A stretch of DNA of 64,000 nt from Leptothoe spongobia TAU-MAC 1115 (GCF_018739885.1 NZ_JADOES010000001.1:62001-126000), one strand, 5' to 3'. Shown: positions 49,267 through 59,752, counted from the stretch's first letter. Made by a program: numbers and translations. Notes: a model not told the origin generated them from the letters alone.

Positions 49267-49562
49267 GAAGGTCGCTACGGATTCTACCGTAGACCTGTCA
49301 GACTCTGTTCTATCTCTAGGAAATGCAGCCCCTGCCGATTCTGAGTATTAATGCCGATATTGGAATAACTGCAACGTTCAGTGAACAGGGACGAAGTAGC
49401 ACTAGAGGGCCCATCTGAACATATAAGATGTTGCTGTTGTAAGGGTAGTTGACCACATAAATTTCATCAATACTGCATGAATCCGTAAAGTCCACTGCAT
49501 TTGAAGCTATGGATGCCCTCTGTTAGTCCGATGGGCTGCTAACTTTTCATCGCGTTAATGCT

Positions 49563-51005
49563 ATGCAGTATTCCTTGTTCCGAAGTGTGTTCTTAAAAGC
49601 AACTGTTCCTGTTGTACTGGCTTCCCTGGTTTGGCAAGCCCAGGAACTGCCAACCCGTGGCAATGCCTTGCCTGTCTCACGGTCGACCGTAGCCCAGCCC
49701 AAGGTAAGCTCAGCCCAGGGATGGAATTCTGTATTGCATGTGGCTCGTCTTGTGGAGAGCCGTCAACGCAGCACCAATCTGGTGCTGCAGTTAGAGGTAC
49801 TGAATAAGCCTCAGACCACCTATGCCAATGCGGTCTATCAAGTATTTGCTAGGACCCGTGGTGATAGGGAATGGCAAGAAATTCATACCAACCGAGGTGC
49901 GCGGCTCATGCCTGGTAACGGTGGTAAGTATGTTCTTGAGTCGGAGGTCATTTCTATTGCCGAGCTAGAACGAGAGATCCGTGATGAATTGGGTGAAGAT
50001 CTACGCATTGAAGATGTAGAACTGGACTGTGTCGTCAGTATTCGCTATGACCTGGCTGGTGGTGGTCGTGATCTGCGCGAAAAAATCACCTATCGACAGA
50101 GCTACAGTGAAATCAGCACAACTTCGACCACCGCGATTGTTCGTAGTTCCACATCAAGTACTGTCACAGCCAGTAGTACGTCATCTACAGAAACTGCAGT
50201 ATCTGGCCAAACATCCAATCGTCAAGCCATCCTTACCTCAGGTGGGCATGACGACGACGATGATGACGACGACGGTAGTTGGGAAGGTGACGACGATGAT
50301 GATGACGACGATGATGATGACGGTGGTAATCGAAATCACCGTGGTCGTCGACGCAGTTCCAATTCTCGGACAGAAGTGAGCGGCAATCGTTCATCCCGTA
50401 GACGCTCAGAGATTCAAAGTCAGGTTACTCGCGCTTGGGATTCGGTGTTGCATGTGGCACGTCAGACGGGGAGCAGCCAGCAGAATCGTAATTTAGTTCT
50501 GCAGTTAGAAATCCTGAATAAGCCTCAGACCACCTATGCCAATGTGGTTTATCAAGTGTTTGCGAGAACTCGTGGGGGTCGTTGGCAGGAGATTTATACC
50601 AATAGTGGAGCCCGACTGATTGAGTCTGCTGGAGGCAAATATATTCTGAAATCGGAGGTAATTTCTCTGACCCAGTTAGAGCAGGAACTACGGGATGAAC
50701 TGGGGGATGAGCTGCGACTGGAGGATGTGGAAATTAACTGTGTGTCGAGTATTCGCTATGACCTGGCTGGGGGCGGACGGGATATTCGGGAAACGTTTTC
50801 CTATCAGCGGAGTTATACGAGCATTGTGAGTACGACGGTGACTGAAATTACTCAAATTGTTGGTTCGTCGACTACGATCATCGATAATCGTTCGGATGAT
50901 CATGGCGATTGTCGCCGGTGTAGCGGTGGTGGCGATGACGACGATGATGATGGCGGCGATGACGACGATGATGATGGCGGCGATGACGATGATGATGACG
51001 ATTAA
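49563..51005 (+). CDS. Secreted two-repeat protein with poly-aspartate tracts
   Basis: 480 residues. A signal-like N-terminus (1-35) leads to repeat 1 (about 53-182) and repeat 2 (about 291-418), which share VLHVAR, LVLQLE(V/I)LNKPQTTYAN, VYQVFARTRG, GGKY, SEVIS and IRYDLAGGGRD. Between them are a Ser/Thr linker, D8 (230-237), D11 (243-253) and a basic Arg/Ser stretch. The C-terminus ends D6-GG-D6-GG-D7. The acidic tracts would bind Ca2+ or other cations. No known family recognised. Possible jobs: cation or carbonate binding at the cell surface, or biofilm matrix. Confidence 0.75.
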   Translation: MQYSLFRSVFLKATVPVVLASLVWQAQELPTRGNALPVSRSTVAQPKVSSAQGWNSVLHVARLVESRQRSTNLVLQLEVLNKPQTTYANAVYQVFARTRGDREWQEIHTNRGARLMPGNGGKYVLESEVISIAELEREIRDELGEDLRIEDVELDCVVSIRYDLAGGGRDLREKITYRQSYSEISTTSTTAIVRSSTSSTVTASSTSSTETAVSGQTSNRQAILTSGGHDDDDDDDDGSWEGDDDDDDDDDDDGGNRNHRGRRRSSNSRTEVSGNRSSRRRSEIQSQVTRAWDSVLHVARQTGSSQQNRNLVLQLEILNKPQTTYANVVYQVFARTRGGRWQEIYTNSGARLIESAGGKYILKSEVISLTQLEQELRDELGDELRLEDVEINCVSSIRYDLAGGGRDIRETFSYQRSYTSIVSTTVTEITQIVGSSTTIIDNRSDDHGDCRRCSGGGDDDDDDGGDDDDDDGGDDDDDDD

Positions 51006-51148
51006 TGGTTGCCGTCGCTTAGGGTAGTCCTAGGTCTAGAAGAGTTTTGCAATAAAGTCCTGCAACGTTAAAGACCAATCAGTCGAGGGGCTTATTAATC
51101 TAAGTCCCCACTGATTAAATGATGGATTTTGCGTTTACTCAGTCCACT

Positions 51149-51222
51149 TAAACCACGTCCAAGTTGAAACCTGTAGCTTCTTCTACGGAAAAACTCTAGT
51201 TCTGGACGTGGACAAGGTTTAT
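51149..51222 (-). repeat. 74-bp inverted-repeat element, copy B
   Basis: Reverse copy of the element at 6109-6182, with three differences in 74 bases. Its right end supplies the TAA stop of the Uma2 gene (51219-51221), which it abuts exactly. The poly-Asp gene ends about 145 bases to the left. Insertion at or next to the end of a gene is indicated. Confidence 0.75.
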
Positions 51223-51800
51223 ATTGCCAACGGTGGCAACATATCAACAATCTGAACAATCAACCTATCAAACGCCAATGGCGAAACCTCCAAGGTTTCG
51301 GCCAGAATCGTTTGGGCCTGATATCGACCATCTTTGGGTTGGCGAAATGTATAGAGCTGCCGTTCGATGACGTCGAGTATCCAGTATTCTTCAATACCTG
51401 CAGCCGCATATAGAGGAGCCTTAGTCTCCAGGTCATATTTCAGGCTAGAATCTGCCACTTCAATAACTAACAATACCTCTTTGGGACTGGGATGGTGAGT
51501 ACTGTAGGCGAGTGGGTCACAGGCAGCAATGGTGATATCAGGCTCGGGTTCAGAGTGATTACTTAACCGAATAGGATCCTGAACGCGAATAATGGCTTGT
51601 TTTTGCAATGCCAACTCAAATACGGTCTTTATTCGAGTGGTGGCAGAAGCATGGGCAAAGCCCTTTGCGACCATTGTGACAATTTCTCCATTAATCAGCT
51701 CAGTATGCTCGGTTGCAGCGAGAATACCGAGTTCGCTCATACGAGTATATTCATCAACGGTAAAGCGACGGGTTTGACTAGCAACCATTGAGAAATTCAT
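51219..51800 (-). CDS. Uma2-family (DUF820) protein
   Basis: 193 residues with a complete-looking PD-(D/E)XK layout: RFTVDEYTRMSELGIL, TELINGEIVTM, EPEPDITIA, LLVIEVADSSLKYDLETKAPLYAAAGIEEYWILDV. Unlike the copy at 16224 it keeps the Lys after the acidic strand (SSLKYDLETK). Family function unsettled; nuclease activity is presumed. The gene's stop codon lies in the end of a 74-bp repeat, so its last residues may be altered from the ancestral form. Confidence 0.88.
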   Translation of the reverse strand: MNFSMVASQTRRFTVDEYTRMSELGILAATEHTELINGEIVTMVAKGFAHASATTRIKTVFELALQKQAIIRVQDPIRLSNHSEPEPDITIAACDPLAYSTHHPSPKEVLLVIEVADSSLKYDLETKAPLYAAAGIEEYWILDVIERQLYTFRQPKDGRYQAQTILAETLEVSPLAFDRLIVQIVDMLPPLAI

Positions 51801-51889
51801 AGCGCAACATATCTATTTTAAGGCTGTTATCTATTTGCCTTCACGTTTTAACCTAGTAAGGTTGAACACCCCAAGAATGTATAAATCCC

Positions 51890-53434
51890 ATGACACGCTT
51901 AGCGCTGCTTAGTGCATCTGACAAAACAGGAATTGTTGACCTAGCCAAGGTCCTCACCACAGAGTTCGATTTCGATATTATTAGCAGCGGCGGTACGGCC
52001 CGCACCCTCACCGAAGCAGGCATCCCCGTCACCAAGGTATCCGACTACACCGGCTTTCCCGAAATCCTCGGCGGTCGTGTCAAAACCCTCCAACCCCGCA
52101 TTCACGGTGGCATCCTCGCTCGTACCGATCACCCCGACGACCAAAAAGACCTGGCTGACAATGACATTCGCCCCATCGACCTGGTCGTCGTCAATCTTTA
52201 CCCCTTTGAGCAGACTATTGCTAAGCCTGACACCCCCCTGACTGACGCCATCGAAAATATCGACATCGGTGGTCCCACCATGCTGCGGTCTGCCGCTAAA
52301 AACCATGCCTATCTAACCGTTTTGTGTGCCCCCGCTCAGTATGAAAGCTACCTCAGCGAACTAAGAACTAATAACGGTCAACCTTCCTTAGAATTCCGTG
52401 CCCAATGTGCTCGCCAAGTCTTCTGGCACACTGCTACCTACGACCAAGCCATCGCCACCTATCTGACTAAGCAAGCAGGCGGTGCCACCAGTGAGCGCTT
52501 TGCCCTGAGCGGCACCCAAAAGCAAACCCTTCGTTATGGCGAAAATCCCCACCAGCCAGCGGTATGGTACCAAACGGGCAATCAGCCCAATGGATGGGCT
52601 GCTGCGGAAAAACTCCAGGGTAAAGACCTCAGTTATAACAACTTGGTAGACCTCGAAGCTGCCCGCCGGATCATTGCTGAATTCCCCAGTGAAAATGGTC
52701 CTGCCGCTGCTGTGCTCAAGCACACTAACCCTTGTGGTGTTGCGATTGGTCAGTCCATGGCATCTACTTACAAACGCGCCTTCGAAGCTGATAACGTGTC
52801 TGCCTTTGGTGGCATCGTTGCCCTCAATCAAGACATTGATGTGGAGACGGCTGAGTCATTAACCCAAACCTTTTTAGAGTGTGTGGTTGCTCCTGGCTGT
52901 GCCCCAGCGGCACGGGAAATTCTGGCAAAGAAGAAGAACCTGCGGGTACTGGTATTGCCAGATCTACTGAGTGGCCCTGGTCAAACCATTAGAGCTATTG
53001 CTGGGGGTTTTCTCACCCAGACGTCTGACGACTTCCAAGAAGACGTGACCCAGTGGAAAATCGTCACCGAGCGCCAGCCAAGTGCAGCGGAACTGACGGA
53101 AATGCTCTTTGCCTGGCGTGTGGCCAAGCATGTGAAGTCCAATGCCATCGTGGTGACCAATGAGAGCACAACGGTAGGGATTGGTGCTGGTCAAATGAAT
53201 CGTGTAGGTGCGGCCAAGATCGCTCTGGAGCAAGCGGCAGAAAAGGCGGTCGGAGCCACCTTAGCTAGTGATGGATTTTTCCCGTTTGACGACTCGGTAA
53301 GAACGGCAGCAGCGGCAGGCATTAAGGCAATTGTCCAGCCGGGAGGCAGTATCCGCGATGAGGATTCGATCAAGGCGGCTAATGAGTTAGGGGTGATTAT
53401 GGCATTGACGGGGACGCGGCATTTCTTGCATTAG
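51890..53434 (+). CDS. purH: Bifunctional AICAR formyltransferase/IMP cyclohydrolase
   Basis: Last two steps of IMP synthesis. The 514 residues start RLALLSASDKTGIVDLAK (cyclohydrolase, about 1-190, with GFPEILGGRVKTLQPRIHGGIL). The formyltransferase half (LRYGENPHQPAVWY, AVLKHTNPCGVAIG, FFPFDDSVRTAAAAGIKAIVQPGGSIRD) carries the Lys-His pair. Divergent from the Uma2 gene. Confidence 0.97.
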   Translation: MTRLALLSASDKTGIVDLAKVLTTEFDFDIISSGGTARTLTEAGIPVTKVSDYTGFPEILGGRVKTLQPRIHGGILARTDHPDDQKDLADNDIRPIDLVVVNLYPFEQTIAKPDTPLTDAIENIDIGGPTMLRSAAKNHAYLTVLCAPAQYESYLSELRTNNGQPSLEFRAQCARQVFWHTATYDQAIATYLTKQAGGATSERFALSGTQKQTLRYGENPHQPAVWYQTGNQPNGWAAAEKLQGKDLSYNNLVDLEAARRIIAEFPSENGPAAAVLKHTNPCGVAIGQSMASTYKRAFEADNVSAFGGIVALNQDIDVETAESLTQTFLECVVAPGCAPAAREILAKKKNLRVLVLPDLLSGPGQTIRAIAGGFLTQTSDDFQEDVTQWKIVTERQPSAAELTEMLFAWRVAKHVKSNAIVVTNESTTVGIGAGQMNRVGAAKIALEQAAEKAVGATLASDGFFPFDDSVRTAAAAGIKAIVQPGGSIRDEDSIKAANELGVIMALTGTRHFLH

Positions 53435-53461
53435 GTTCGTATCTCGTTAGGTGCACCCACG

Positions 53462-53953
53462 TTAATTACCCTTCAACCATTTCTGACCCTTGAGGCGTCG
53501 CAGTACATACAACACCATCAGATCCAGCGTAATGCGGCGCTCATCGCCCATAAACTGTTCGATAGTGCTGGGCGTCGCCCCATTGGTCGCAAATGAATAA
53601 ATTTTAGGACCGGTAATGCTTTCTTCTAGAAAGGCAATATTGAACTGACGTTTGCCCTGGTCCCAACGACCAATGACCTGGGGATAGCTGTCTTTATCCA
53701 CGCCAATCACATTGATGGGCTGGGTTTCAAAGGAAATCTGTAAATCATCCAGCCCCTCTTCTTTGGCTAGGGCGGTTTTTACTGCAGGCAAAAAGTGCTG
53801 TTCGATAAATTCAGCAAACGGTTTGTCCTCTAACTTGGGCGGTTTCGCTTTTTTCGCTTTTGCCGGTGCCTTAGCAGGAGGCTGATCGGGTTTAGCTGCT
53901 TTATCGGCGGGCTGCTTCTCTGCAGGGGCCTTAGGAGTCGACTCGTCTGCCAT
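53462..53953 (-). CDS. DUF2996-domain protein
   Basis: About 163 residues. The N-terminal 45 are Ala/Pro/Lys-rich and probably disordered; the rest (PFAEFIEQHFLPAVKTALAKE, QVIGRWDQGKRQFNIAFLEESITGPKIYS, FMGDERRITLDLMVLYVLRRL) is the DUF2996 core shared by cyanobacteria and plastids. The ATG at 53953 is chosen over one 15 codons earlier because it gives MADESTPK-type starts. A role in photosynthetic complex assembly has been suggested for relatives; not certain. Confidence 0.75.
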   Translation of the reverse strand: MADESTPKAPAEKQPADKAAKPDQPPAKAPAKAKKAKPPKLEDKPFAEFIEQHFLPAVKTALAKEEGLDDLQISFETQPINVIGVDKDSYPQVIGRWDQGKRQFNIAFLEESITGPKIYSFATNGATPSTIEQFMGDERRITLDLMVLYVLRRLKGQKWLKGN

Positions 53954-54026
53954 GCTTGTGTCTGTTTGGTTGAATTTGAAGCGTAAACCACGCTCCAAAC
54001 AAGGTCCTTCCCATATTAATGGAACA

Positions 54027-54056
54027 CCCCCTTAGAGAACAGCTTCTAAAGGGGGG
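54027..54056 (-). terminator. Imperfect GC-rich hairpin after gmd
   Basis: CCCCCTTAGAG pairs with CTTCTAAAGGGGG with one bulged A. It is about 75 bases past the gmd stop, reading leftward. No T run follows, so termination strength is doubtful. Confidence 0.45.
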
Positions 54057-54131
54057 ATTCATGTCTTATTTAGCTAAATCGAATCATGGGTAGCAGGTGG
54101 GTAAACCCTGAGCGCTACTCAAGCCCCGTCC

Positions 54132-55196
54132 CTAGGACATTACGCCAGCAATTGCCTGACGTACGGTTGCGGCATCGTCTTGCTTACTCATGGGAGCTAA
54201 ACCAATTGCTTCCAAATCGGCATCTACCATCAGTTTGACCAGGCCTTCAAAATTGATAGATGGTTCCCAGCCTAGTTTTGCTTTGGTATGAGTGGGGTCA
54301 CCAATAAGGATATCGACTTCAGCAGGGCGTAGATAACGCGGGTCAAACTTGACGTAGTCATTCCAGTCGAGGTTGACATAGTTGAAAGCAATATCTAGAA
54401 ACTCTTTGATCGTGTGAGTTTCGCCTGTGGCCACCACATAGTCACCAGGCTCGTCCTGCTGCAGCATTAGCCACATGGCCCGAACATAGTCTTTGGCATA
54501 GCCCCAGTCCCGCTTGGAGTCCAGGTTGCCTAGGTAAAGGGATTGCTGACGACCAGCCACAATACGGGCAACGGCACGGGTGATTTTGCGAGTCACAAAG
54601 GTTTCACCACGGCGGGGAGACTCGTGGTTAAACAGGATGCCATTGCAGGCAAACATGTTGTAAGACTCACGATAGTTAACGGTTTGCCAGTGGGCGTAAA
54701 CCTTAGCACAGGCGTAGGGACTGCGGGGGTAGAAAGGTGTGGTTTCTTTTTGGGGAATTTCTTGAACTTTGCCGTACATTTCGGAAGAGCCAGCTTGGTA
54801 GAAGCGGACTTCTGCATCAGTACGCTGCTGATAGTCACGAATGGCTTCCATGAGACGTAAGGCTCCCATGGCTACCGTATCAACGGTGTATTCGGGAGAG
54901 TCAAAGCTGACACGAACATGGGACTGAGCGCCAAGATTATAGACTTCATCCGGCTTCACTTGCTCTAGAATGCGTCGCAGCATAGTGCCATCATTGAGGT
55001 CGCCGTAATGCAAAAACAAGCGAGCCTCATCACTATGGGGATCGACATAGATGTGATCAATACGATCAGTATTAAATGTTGAGGTGCGACGGATAATACC
55101 GTGTACTTCGTAGTCTTTTTCTAATAAAAGTTCTGCAAGATAAGACCCATCCTGGCCAGTAATTCCTGTAATTAGTGCACGCTTAGTTTGCGTCAT
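54132..55196 (-). CDS. gmd: GDP-mannose 4,6-dehydratase
   Basis: Makes GDP-4-keto-6-deoxymannose for fucose, rhamnose or perosamine sugars of surface polysaccharide. The 354 residues have [69 protein letters not shown] (YxxxK), [16 protein letters not shown] and the GDP-binding end. No fucose synthase or glycosyltransferase is adjacent, so the final product is open. Confidence 0.96.
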   Translation of the reverse strand: MTQTKRALITGITGQDGSYLAELLLEKDYEVHGIIRRTSTFNTDRIDHIYVDPHSDEARLFLHYGDLNDGTMLRRILEQVKPDEVYNLGAQSHVRVSFDSPEYTVDTVAMGALRLMEAIRDYQQRTDAEVRFYQAGSSEMYGKVQEIPQKETTPFYPRSPYACAKVYAHWQTVNYRESYNMFACNGILFNHESPRRGETFVTRKITRAVARIVAGRQQSLYLGNLDSKRDWGYAKDYVRAMWLMLQQDEPGDYVVATGETHTIKEFLDIAFNYVNLDWNDYVKFDPRYLRPAEVDILIGDPTHTKAKLGWEPSINFEGLVKLMVDADLEAIGLAPMSKQDDAATVRQAIAGVMS

Positions 55197-55615
55197 ATTG
55201 TCAGCTTCCTTTTCTTTTTCTTCTATATAAAGGGCTAGCTAATAGCCACTATTAACCAAAGATGTATCATTCAAGCTAATGCACCATATTTGATGGGACT
55301 GTCATAGGGCTTCTGAAGCCATAAAGTCGAAGCAACCTCTCCTTTATGAAAACTTGCATCAAATCATTTTAATGAGCTCAGTATGACAGTTACGTAAGTT
55401 CATCTATGGTCAGTTAAGTCATTGGCTCGTGCGTTTAAGATGCCTTTGCGTCACTATACTTCCCACATTGCCTCACTGTGGCAAAGGTATATTCCGTACT
55501 GAACTTTGTTTTTGGGACTTGAATGTATCAGGGATTTTGCATTTAGACTCTACGTTAGCTTTAAAATCCCAGAATGTCTTTAAGTCAGGACGGGACTAAC
55601 TTTGGCTGGACCTGA
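55197..55615. other. Intergenic region upstream of gmd
   Basis: 419 bases; AT-rich with no coding, tRNA or repeat signal that I can support. It carries the gmd promoter and the 3' end of the small membrane-protein gene. Confidence 0.5.
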
Positions 55616-55900
55616 TTAAGCTCTGCGATCGCGTTCGATATCGTAGATCGCCTTTTCCCAACACCATTGCTCTGAGCGGTCTGGATTTTGAGATCGCACC
55701 CGCTCCACCAGGCGACTCGCGACAGCCTGATTACCATTGACTAAACGCATAAGTCGCTGCCGAGTAGCCCGAGGGACTGCCGATGGCCCCGTGGGTAGGG
55801 ACGGTACCGAAAATCGCAGGGGTAGGCGATATCCTGTCAACCAGCAAAAGACAGCCACCACCAAGACCACAGCAAATATGATTGAAAAGATGGATGACAT
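55616..55900 (-). CDS. Small membrane-anchored hypothetical protein
   Basis: 94 residues: an N-terminal transmembrane helix (IFSIIFAVVLVVAVFCWLTGY), a Pro/Ser linker, then a charged helical part (RLVNGNQAVASRLVERVRSQNPDRSEQWCWEKAIYDIERDRRA). The C-terminal pattern looks conserved. Divergent from the DUF924 gene, 27 bases apart. Function unknown. Confidence 0.7.
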   Translation of the reverse strand: MSSIFSIIFAVVLVVAVFCWLTGYRLPLRFSVPSLPTGPSAVPRATRQRLMRLVNGNQAVASRLVERVRSQNPDRSEQWCWEKAIYDIERDRRA

Positions 55901-55927
55901 CGTCTACTCTCCCCGTATTTTCTCTAT

Positions 55928-56512
55928 ATGCCGATGGACTTAGTTGATAGCCGTAGCCAGGCAATTTTGGACTTTTGGTTTGGTTCACCCGTAGGCCCTT
56001 ATCGTCAACAATGGTTTCGCAAGAATTCTGAATTTGACGACCAAATTAAGGTCCAATTTATGGATGTTTACTGGGCTATGCTAGCGTCCTCTCCAGAGAA
56101 GTGGCTGAAAACGTCCAAAGCCAGCCTAGCCCGGATTATTGTGTTAGATCAGTTTGCCCGCAATATATTTCGCGGTACACCCCAAAGCTTTGCTGCTGAC
56201 CCCCAGGCCCTTGCGACGGCAGAAATGGCTATTGAGCAGGGCTATGATGCCCAAATGCTGCCTGTGGAACGCTTCTTTTTATATTTGCCGTTCGAGCATA
56301 GTGAGCAACTCCCCCACCAACATCGCTCGGTTGAGTATTTTGAATCGCTGGTGTTAGATCAGCCAGACCTGGCCCACGGTCTAGACTATGCTCGTCGTCA
56401 TCGAGATGTGATCGCCCAGTTTGGGCGATTTCCCCATCGCAATGAGATTTTGGGACGACAGAGCACTGAAGCTGAGTTAGCATTTCTCAAACAGCCAGGG
56501 TCTCGATTCTAG
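55928..56512 (+). CDS. DUF924-family protein
   Basis: 194 residues. ILDFWFGSPVGPYRQQWFRKNSEFDDQI and the later VLDQFARNIFRGTPQSFAADPQALATA, FFLYLPFEHSEQLPHQHRSV and FPHRNEILGRQSTEAE are the DUF924 signature. The all-helical fold resembles TPR-like proteins; the family is widespread but unassigned. Its TAG is followed directly by a 36-bp palindrome. Confidence 0.92.
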   Translation: MPMDLVDSRSQAILDFWFGSPVGPYRQQWFRKNSEFDDQIKVQFMDVYWAMLASSPEKWLKTSKASLARIIVLDQFARNIFRGTPQSFAADPQALATAEMAIEQGYDAQMLPVERFFLYLPFEHSEQLPHQHRSVEYFESLVLDQPDLAHGLDYARRHRDVIAQFGRFPHRNEILGRQSTEAELAFLKQPGSRF

Positions 56513-56548
56513 ATTTGTAGAGTCGTTCCATGGAACGACTCTACAAAT
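56513..56548. repeat. Perfect 36-bp palindrome with CGTTCCATGGAACG core
   Basis: Arms ATTTGTAGAGT mirror exactly around the core, starting at the base after the DUF924 stop. The core is the same as in 33512-33561 while the arms differ. It may also work as a 3' stabiliser or weak terminator between DUF924 and the convergent queF. Confidence 0.85.
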
Positions 56549-56568
56549 GAAATCCCCATGCAACACCT

Positions 56569-56976
56569 CTACACCGGTTTTTCATAGTCAATTTCAACCG
56601 TCATATGTACATTGCCCCTGGGTTGAAAATCACCCTTGATTTTGAACTTTAGCGGATCGGCCACCGCCAAAAAATCATCCATGATCTGGTTGACCGATTC
56701 TTCGTGGGAAATGTAGCGATCGCGATAGCCATTGATATAGAGCTTAATGGCCTTGAGCTCGACTACTTTTTCATTGGGAGTATAGGTAATGTAAATGGTG
56801 GCAAAGTCTGGATAGCCAGAGAATGGGCACTTGCAAGTGAATTCTGGCAGCGTGATATTGACGTCATATGGGCGACCGGGACGTGGATTGGGAAATGTAA
56901 TCAGCTCATTTTCCTCAATTGCACGCTCGCCATACTTAACAGATTCGGTAGTGGTGGGAAAGGGGATGTCGGTCAT
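56569..56976 (-). CDS. queF: 7-cyano-7-deazaguanine reductase
   Basis: NADPH-dependent reduction of preQ0 to preQ1 for tRNA queuosine. The 135 residues contain ITLPEFTCKCPFSGYPDFATIYITY (Cys50 nucleophile, Asp57), then ELKAIKLYINGYRDRYISHEESVNQI with the substrate Glu-Ser and the closing RGNVHMTVEIDY. This is the short unimodular type. No preQ1 riboswitch was recognised upstream. Confidence 0.95.
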   Translation of the reverse strand: MTDIPFPTTTESVKYGERAIEENELITFPNPRPGRPYDVNITLPEFTCKCPFSGYPDFATIYITYTPNEKVVELKAIKLYINGYRDRYISHEESVNQIMDDFLAVADPLKFKIKGDFQPRGNVHMTVEIDYEKPV

Positions 56977-57358
56977 GGAAAAATCTGGAAAATTAAGTTG
57001 ATGAAAGTGGGTGGTGATTTTTTAGGAAACAGGGTACAACTAGACGTGCAATTACCTCACAATCTGGATTTGGTTGTGATATGGGCAGTTTGAGCAGCGT
57101 CCACCAAGGATGTTAATCAGTTGCCCAAGCGCTGGCGGCCTCACTGCAATCGATCCAATCGCTTAGACAGATTGATTATCAGCCTTTGCCTACTTTGAAC
57201 TTAGAGTAAGTACTTGACGAATGACGTTGACGTTGCTCTAATTTGAACGACCCGATGGGGCAGTTTCCCGCCTGTTTCCAGACTAGCTGTTAGATCCCTT
57301 TGGAAAACAGCATAGGGCAGCTGACTTTTGTTTCTATTGGAGATTTTTGGAACTGCTT
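56977..57358. other. Intergenic region between queF and the coiled-coil gene
   Basis: 382 bases. No tRNA, repeat or convincing frame. GGAG at 57339-57342 precedes the next gene. The promoters of two divergent genes are presumed here. Confidence 0.45.
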
Positions 57359-57928
57359 ATGAATCCTTCCTATAATTCTGACTCGGGGAGAAATCCGATG
57401 AGATCAGAGTCCAGCTATTCACCTTCGGTACCGGTATCGGTATATCGCGAGCTAGCAGCCGAATTGCAAGCCACGAAGGCCATGGTGGATTCACTGAGTG
57501 CTCAGAATAACCATCTCAATAAACAAAACCATCTTCTCCGTCAAAACATTCATCAGATGGTCCAAGTTGCTTTGCAGCTCGGACATCACGCAGGTGTGGC
57601 TCATCCTGCAGAGGCAGAAATGTCTTTCTCAACGCCGCCCTTAGATCTGCAACCTCATCCCCAGACAGAATTGCAATCTATGCAGTCAATGCCTGCAGGA
57701 AAAGATGAAACTCATCCCCTACCATCGGCTCCCCAGCGTCCGAGAGCCAAAGCTGCACTATCCAAAGTCTTTACGGAACAATCTGGAGAGAATCGTCGCT
57801 ATAGCCTCGAATCATCAACGAGTGGCAGTTTGAGTACTCTCTGGCTGGTTGCATCTATTGCCATTATCATTCTGACTGCGTTTGGTGCAGGCTTTTTAAT
57901 TATGCGTCCCTTGATCAGCGATCGCTAG
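57359..57928 (+). CDS. Hypothetical protein, coiled coil plus C-terminal membrane helix
   Basis: About 189 residues. A short coiled coil (VYRELAAELQATKAMVDSLSAQNNHLNKQNHLLRQNIHQMVQ), then a Pro/Ser/Gln-rich spacer and one transmembrane helix near the end (TLWLVASIAIIILTAFGAGFLI). An in-frame TTG at 57347 is closer to the GGAG and may be the true start. It lies about 220 bases before glnB, on the same strand. Function unknown. Confidence 0.7.
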   Translation: MNPSYNSDSGRNPMRSESSYSPSVPVSVYRELAAELQATKAMVDSLSAQNNHLNKQNHLLRQNIHQMVQVALQLGHHAGVAHPAEAEMSFSTPPLDLQPHPQTELQSMQSMPAGKDETHPLPSAPQRPRAKAALSKVFTEQSGENRRYSLESSTSGSLSTLWLVASIAIIILTAFGAGFLIMRPLISDR

Positions 57929-58046
57929 CGTTGGTCAGGATATCGACATGCCTTACGACATTTCAGGACCTTAATGTGTTGTAAGTCAATCGTCGCTTTG
58001 ATCAGGTTCTACTCTAAAATTGACTACGCAGCAGATGGATCATACC

Positions 58047-58060
58047 GTATCAATTGTTAC
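58047..58060 (+). promoter_or_regulatory. NtcA-type box upstream of glnB
   Basis: GTATCAATTGTTAC fits GTA-N8-TAC exactly, 86 bases before the glnB start. glnB is under NtcA control in several cyanobacteria. A TATCGT that could be the -10 element is somewhat farther than usual (33 bases), so the pairing is uncertain. Confidence 0.55.
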
Positions 58061-58139
58061 GGCAATTAATCTGCGTAACTCGCTAAACCTTGATATCGTG
58101 GTCCAATCTTGTTTATTGGTCCCGTGTGTGGAGCTATAA

Positions 58140-58483
<344 letters not shown>

Positions 58484-58484
<1 letters not shown>

Positions 58485-59752
58485 TGTCGTTTGACAAGCT
58501 GTTGATTGACGATTTCTTAGCAGGTTATGGCCGGTTTGGTGTCAACCTGGGGCTAGACCGGATCCAACATCTGCTAGAGCGTTTAGGCAATCCTCAGAAT
58601 CAAGTGCCGATTGTGCATGTGGCTGGCACAAATGGTAAGGGCTCTGTCTGTGCTTATCTGACGTCAGTGTTGTCAGCAGCTGGTTATCGTGTAGGCCGCT
58701 ATACTTCGCCTCACCTATTGACTTGGAATGAGCGTATCTGTATCGGTCCAAAAGCGATTACGGACGATGAGTTGTGGCGACATTTAATGAGCGTCGCCGC
58801 TGCCATTAATGTTGAGACTACAGAAACCCCGACTCAATTCGAGGTATTTACGGCGGCGGCTTGGTCCTATTTTGCAGCTCAGTCTGTAGATATTGCTGTC
58901 ATTGAAGTGGGATTAGGGGGGCGGTTGGATGCAACTAATGTGTGCCCTGAGCCCCTGGTAACAGCTATTGTCTCCCTGAGTCGCGAGCATTGGCAGCGCT
59001 TAGGTCCTACTCTGGCGGATATTGCTAGAGAGAAGGCTGGGGTGATTAAGCCTGGGCGACCCGTGGTGATTGGCCCTCTCCCTAAAACCGCTGACACAGT
59101 TGTCCGACAGCGAGCGACAGAGCTAGATGCGCCATTGTATGAGGTGCCTCCTGCCACGACTACTGAGGCAGGACATTTGCTTAGCGGCCTCGATGGTGGT
59201 GCGCCCATCGAGTATCGGTCTGGGCTATTGGGAGAGCATCAGCGGGTGAATAGTGGAGTTGCGATCGCTATCCTCCAACTCCTACAACGTCAAGGCTGGC
59301 ATATCCCGACTGAGGCTATCTCCATCGGTATGGCCTCAACCCAATGGCCAGGACGCCTGCAGTGGCTCACCTGGCAAGGACAACAGCTGCTGATTGATGG
59401 GGCTCACAACCCCGCTGCGGCTCAAATGCTACGCCGCTACGTCGACCAGCTCCCCCAGCCTGTGACCTGGTTAATGGGGATGCTAGCGACCAAAGACCAT
59501 AATGAAGTTTTTGCCGCACTGTTACGTCCAGGCGATACTTTGCATTTAGTCCCTGTCCCTGGCCATCAAACAGCAGAAACAGGTGAGTTGGCACAACTAG
59601 CGCTCACCGTTTGTCCAGAACTAACAGGTTGTTATACCTACAAAACCTTTGATGCAGCACTCACTGCAGTGGCGAGAATGGATTCCGCCACAAAGGTTCT
59701 TTGTGGTTCTCTGTACCTAATTGGGGATTTTCTAGCGCGGCTTAACGGATAA
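58484..59752 (+). CDS. folC: Folylpolyglutamate/dihydrofolate synthase
   Basis: Adds glutamate to dihydropteroate and to folates. The 422 residues have the Mur-ligase ATP loop VHVAGTNGKGSVCAYL, YTSPHLLTWNERI, VIEVGLGGRLDATN and LLIDGAHNPAAAQML. The GTG start overlaps the glnB stop by one base, so translation is probably coupled to PII. Confidence 0.95.

Noticed and set aside
56977..57100. preQ1 riboswitch upstream of queF
   Set aside because: No recognisable preQ1 aptamer sequence could be found on the minus strand before the start codon.
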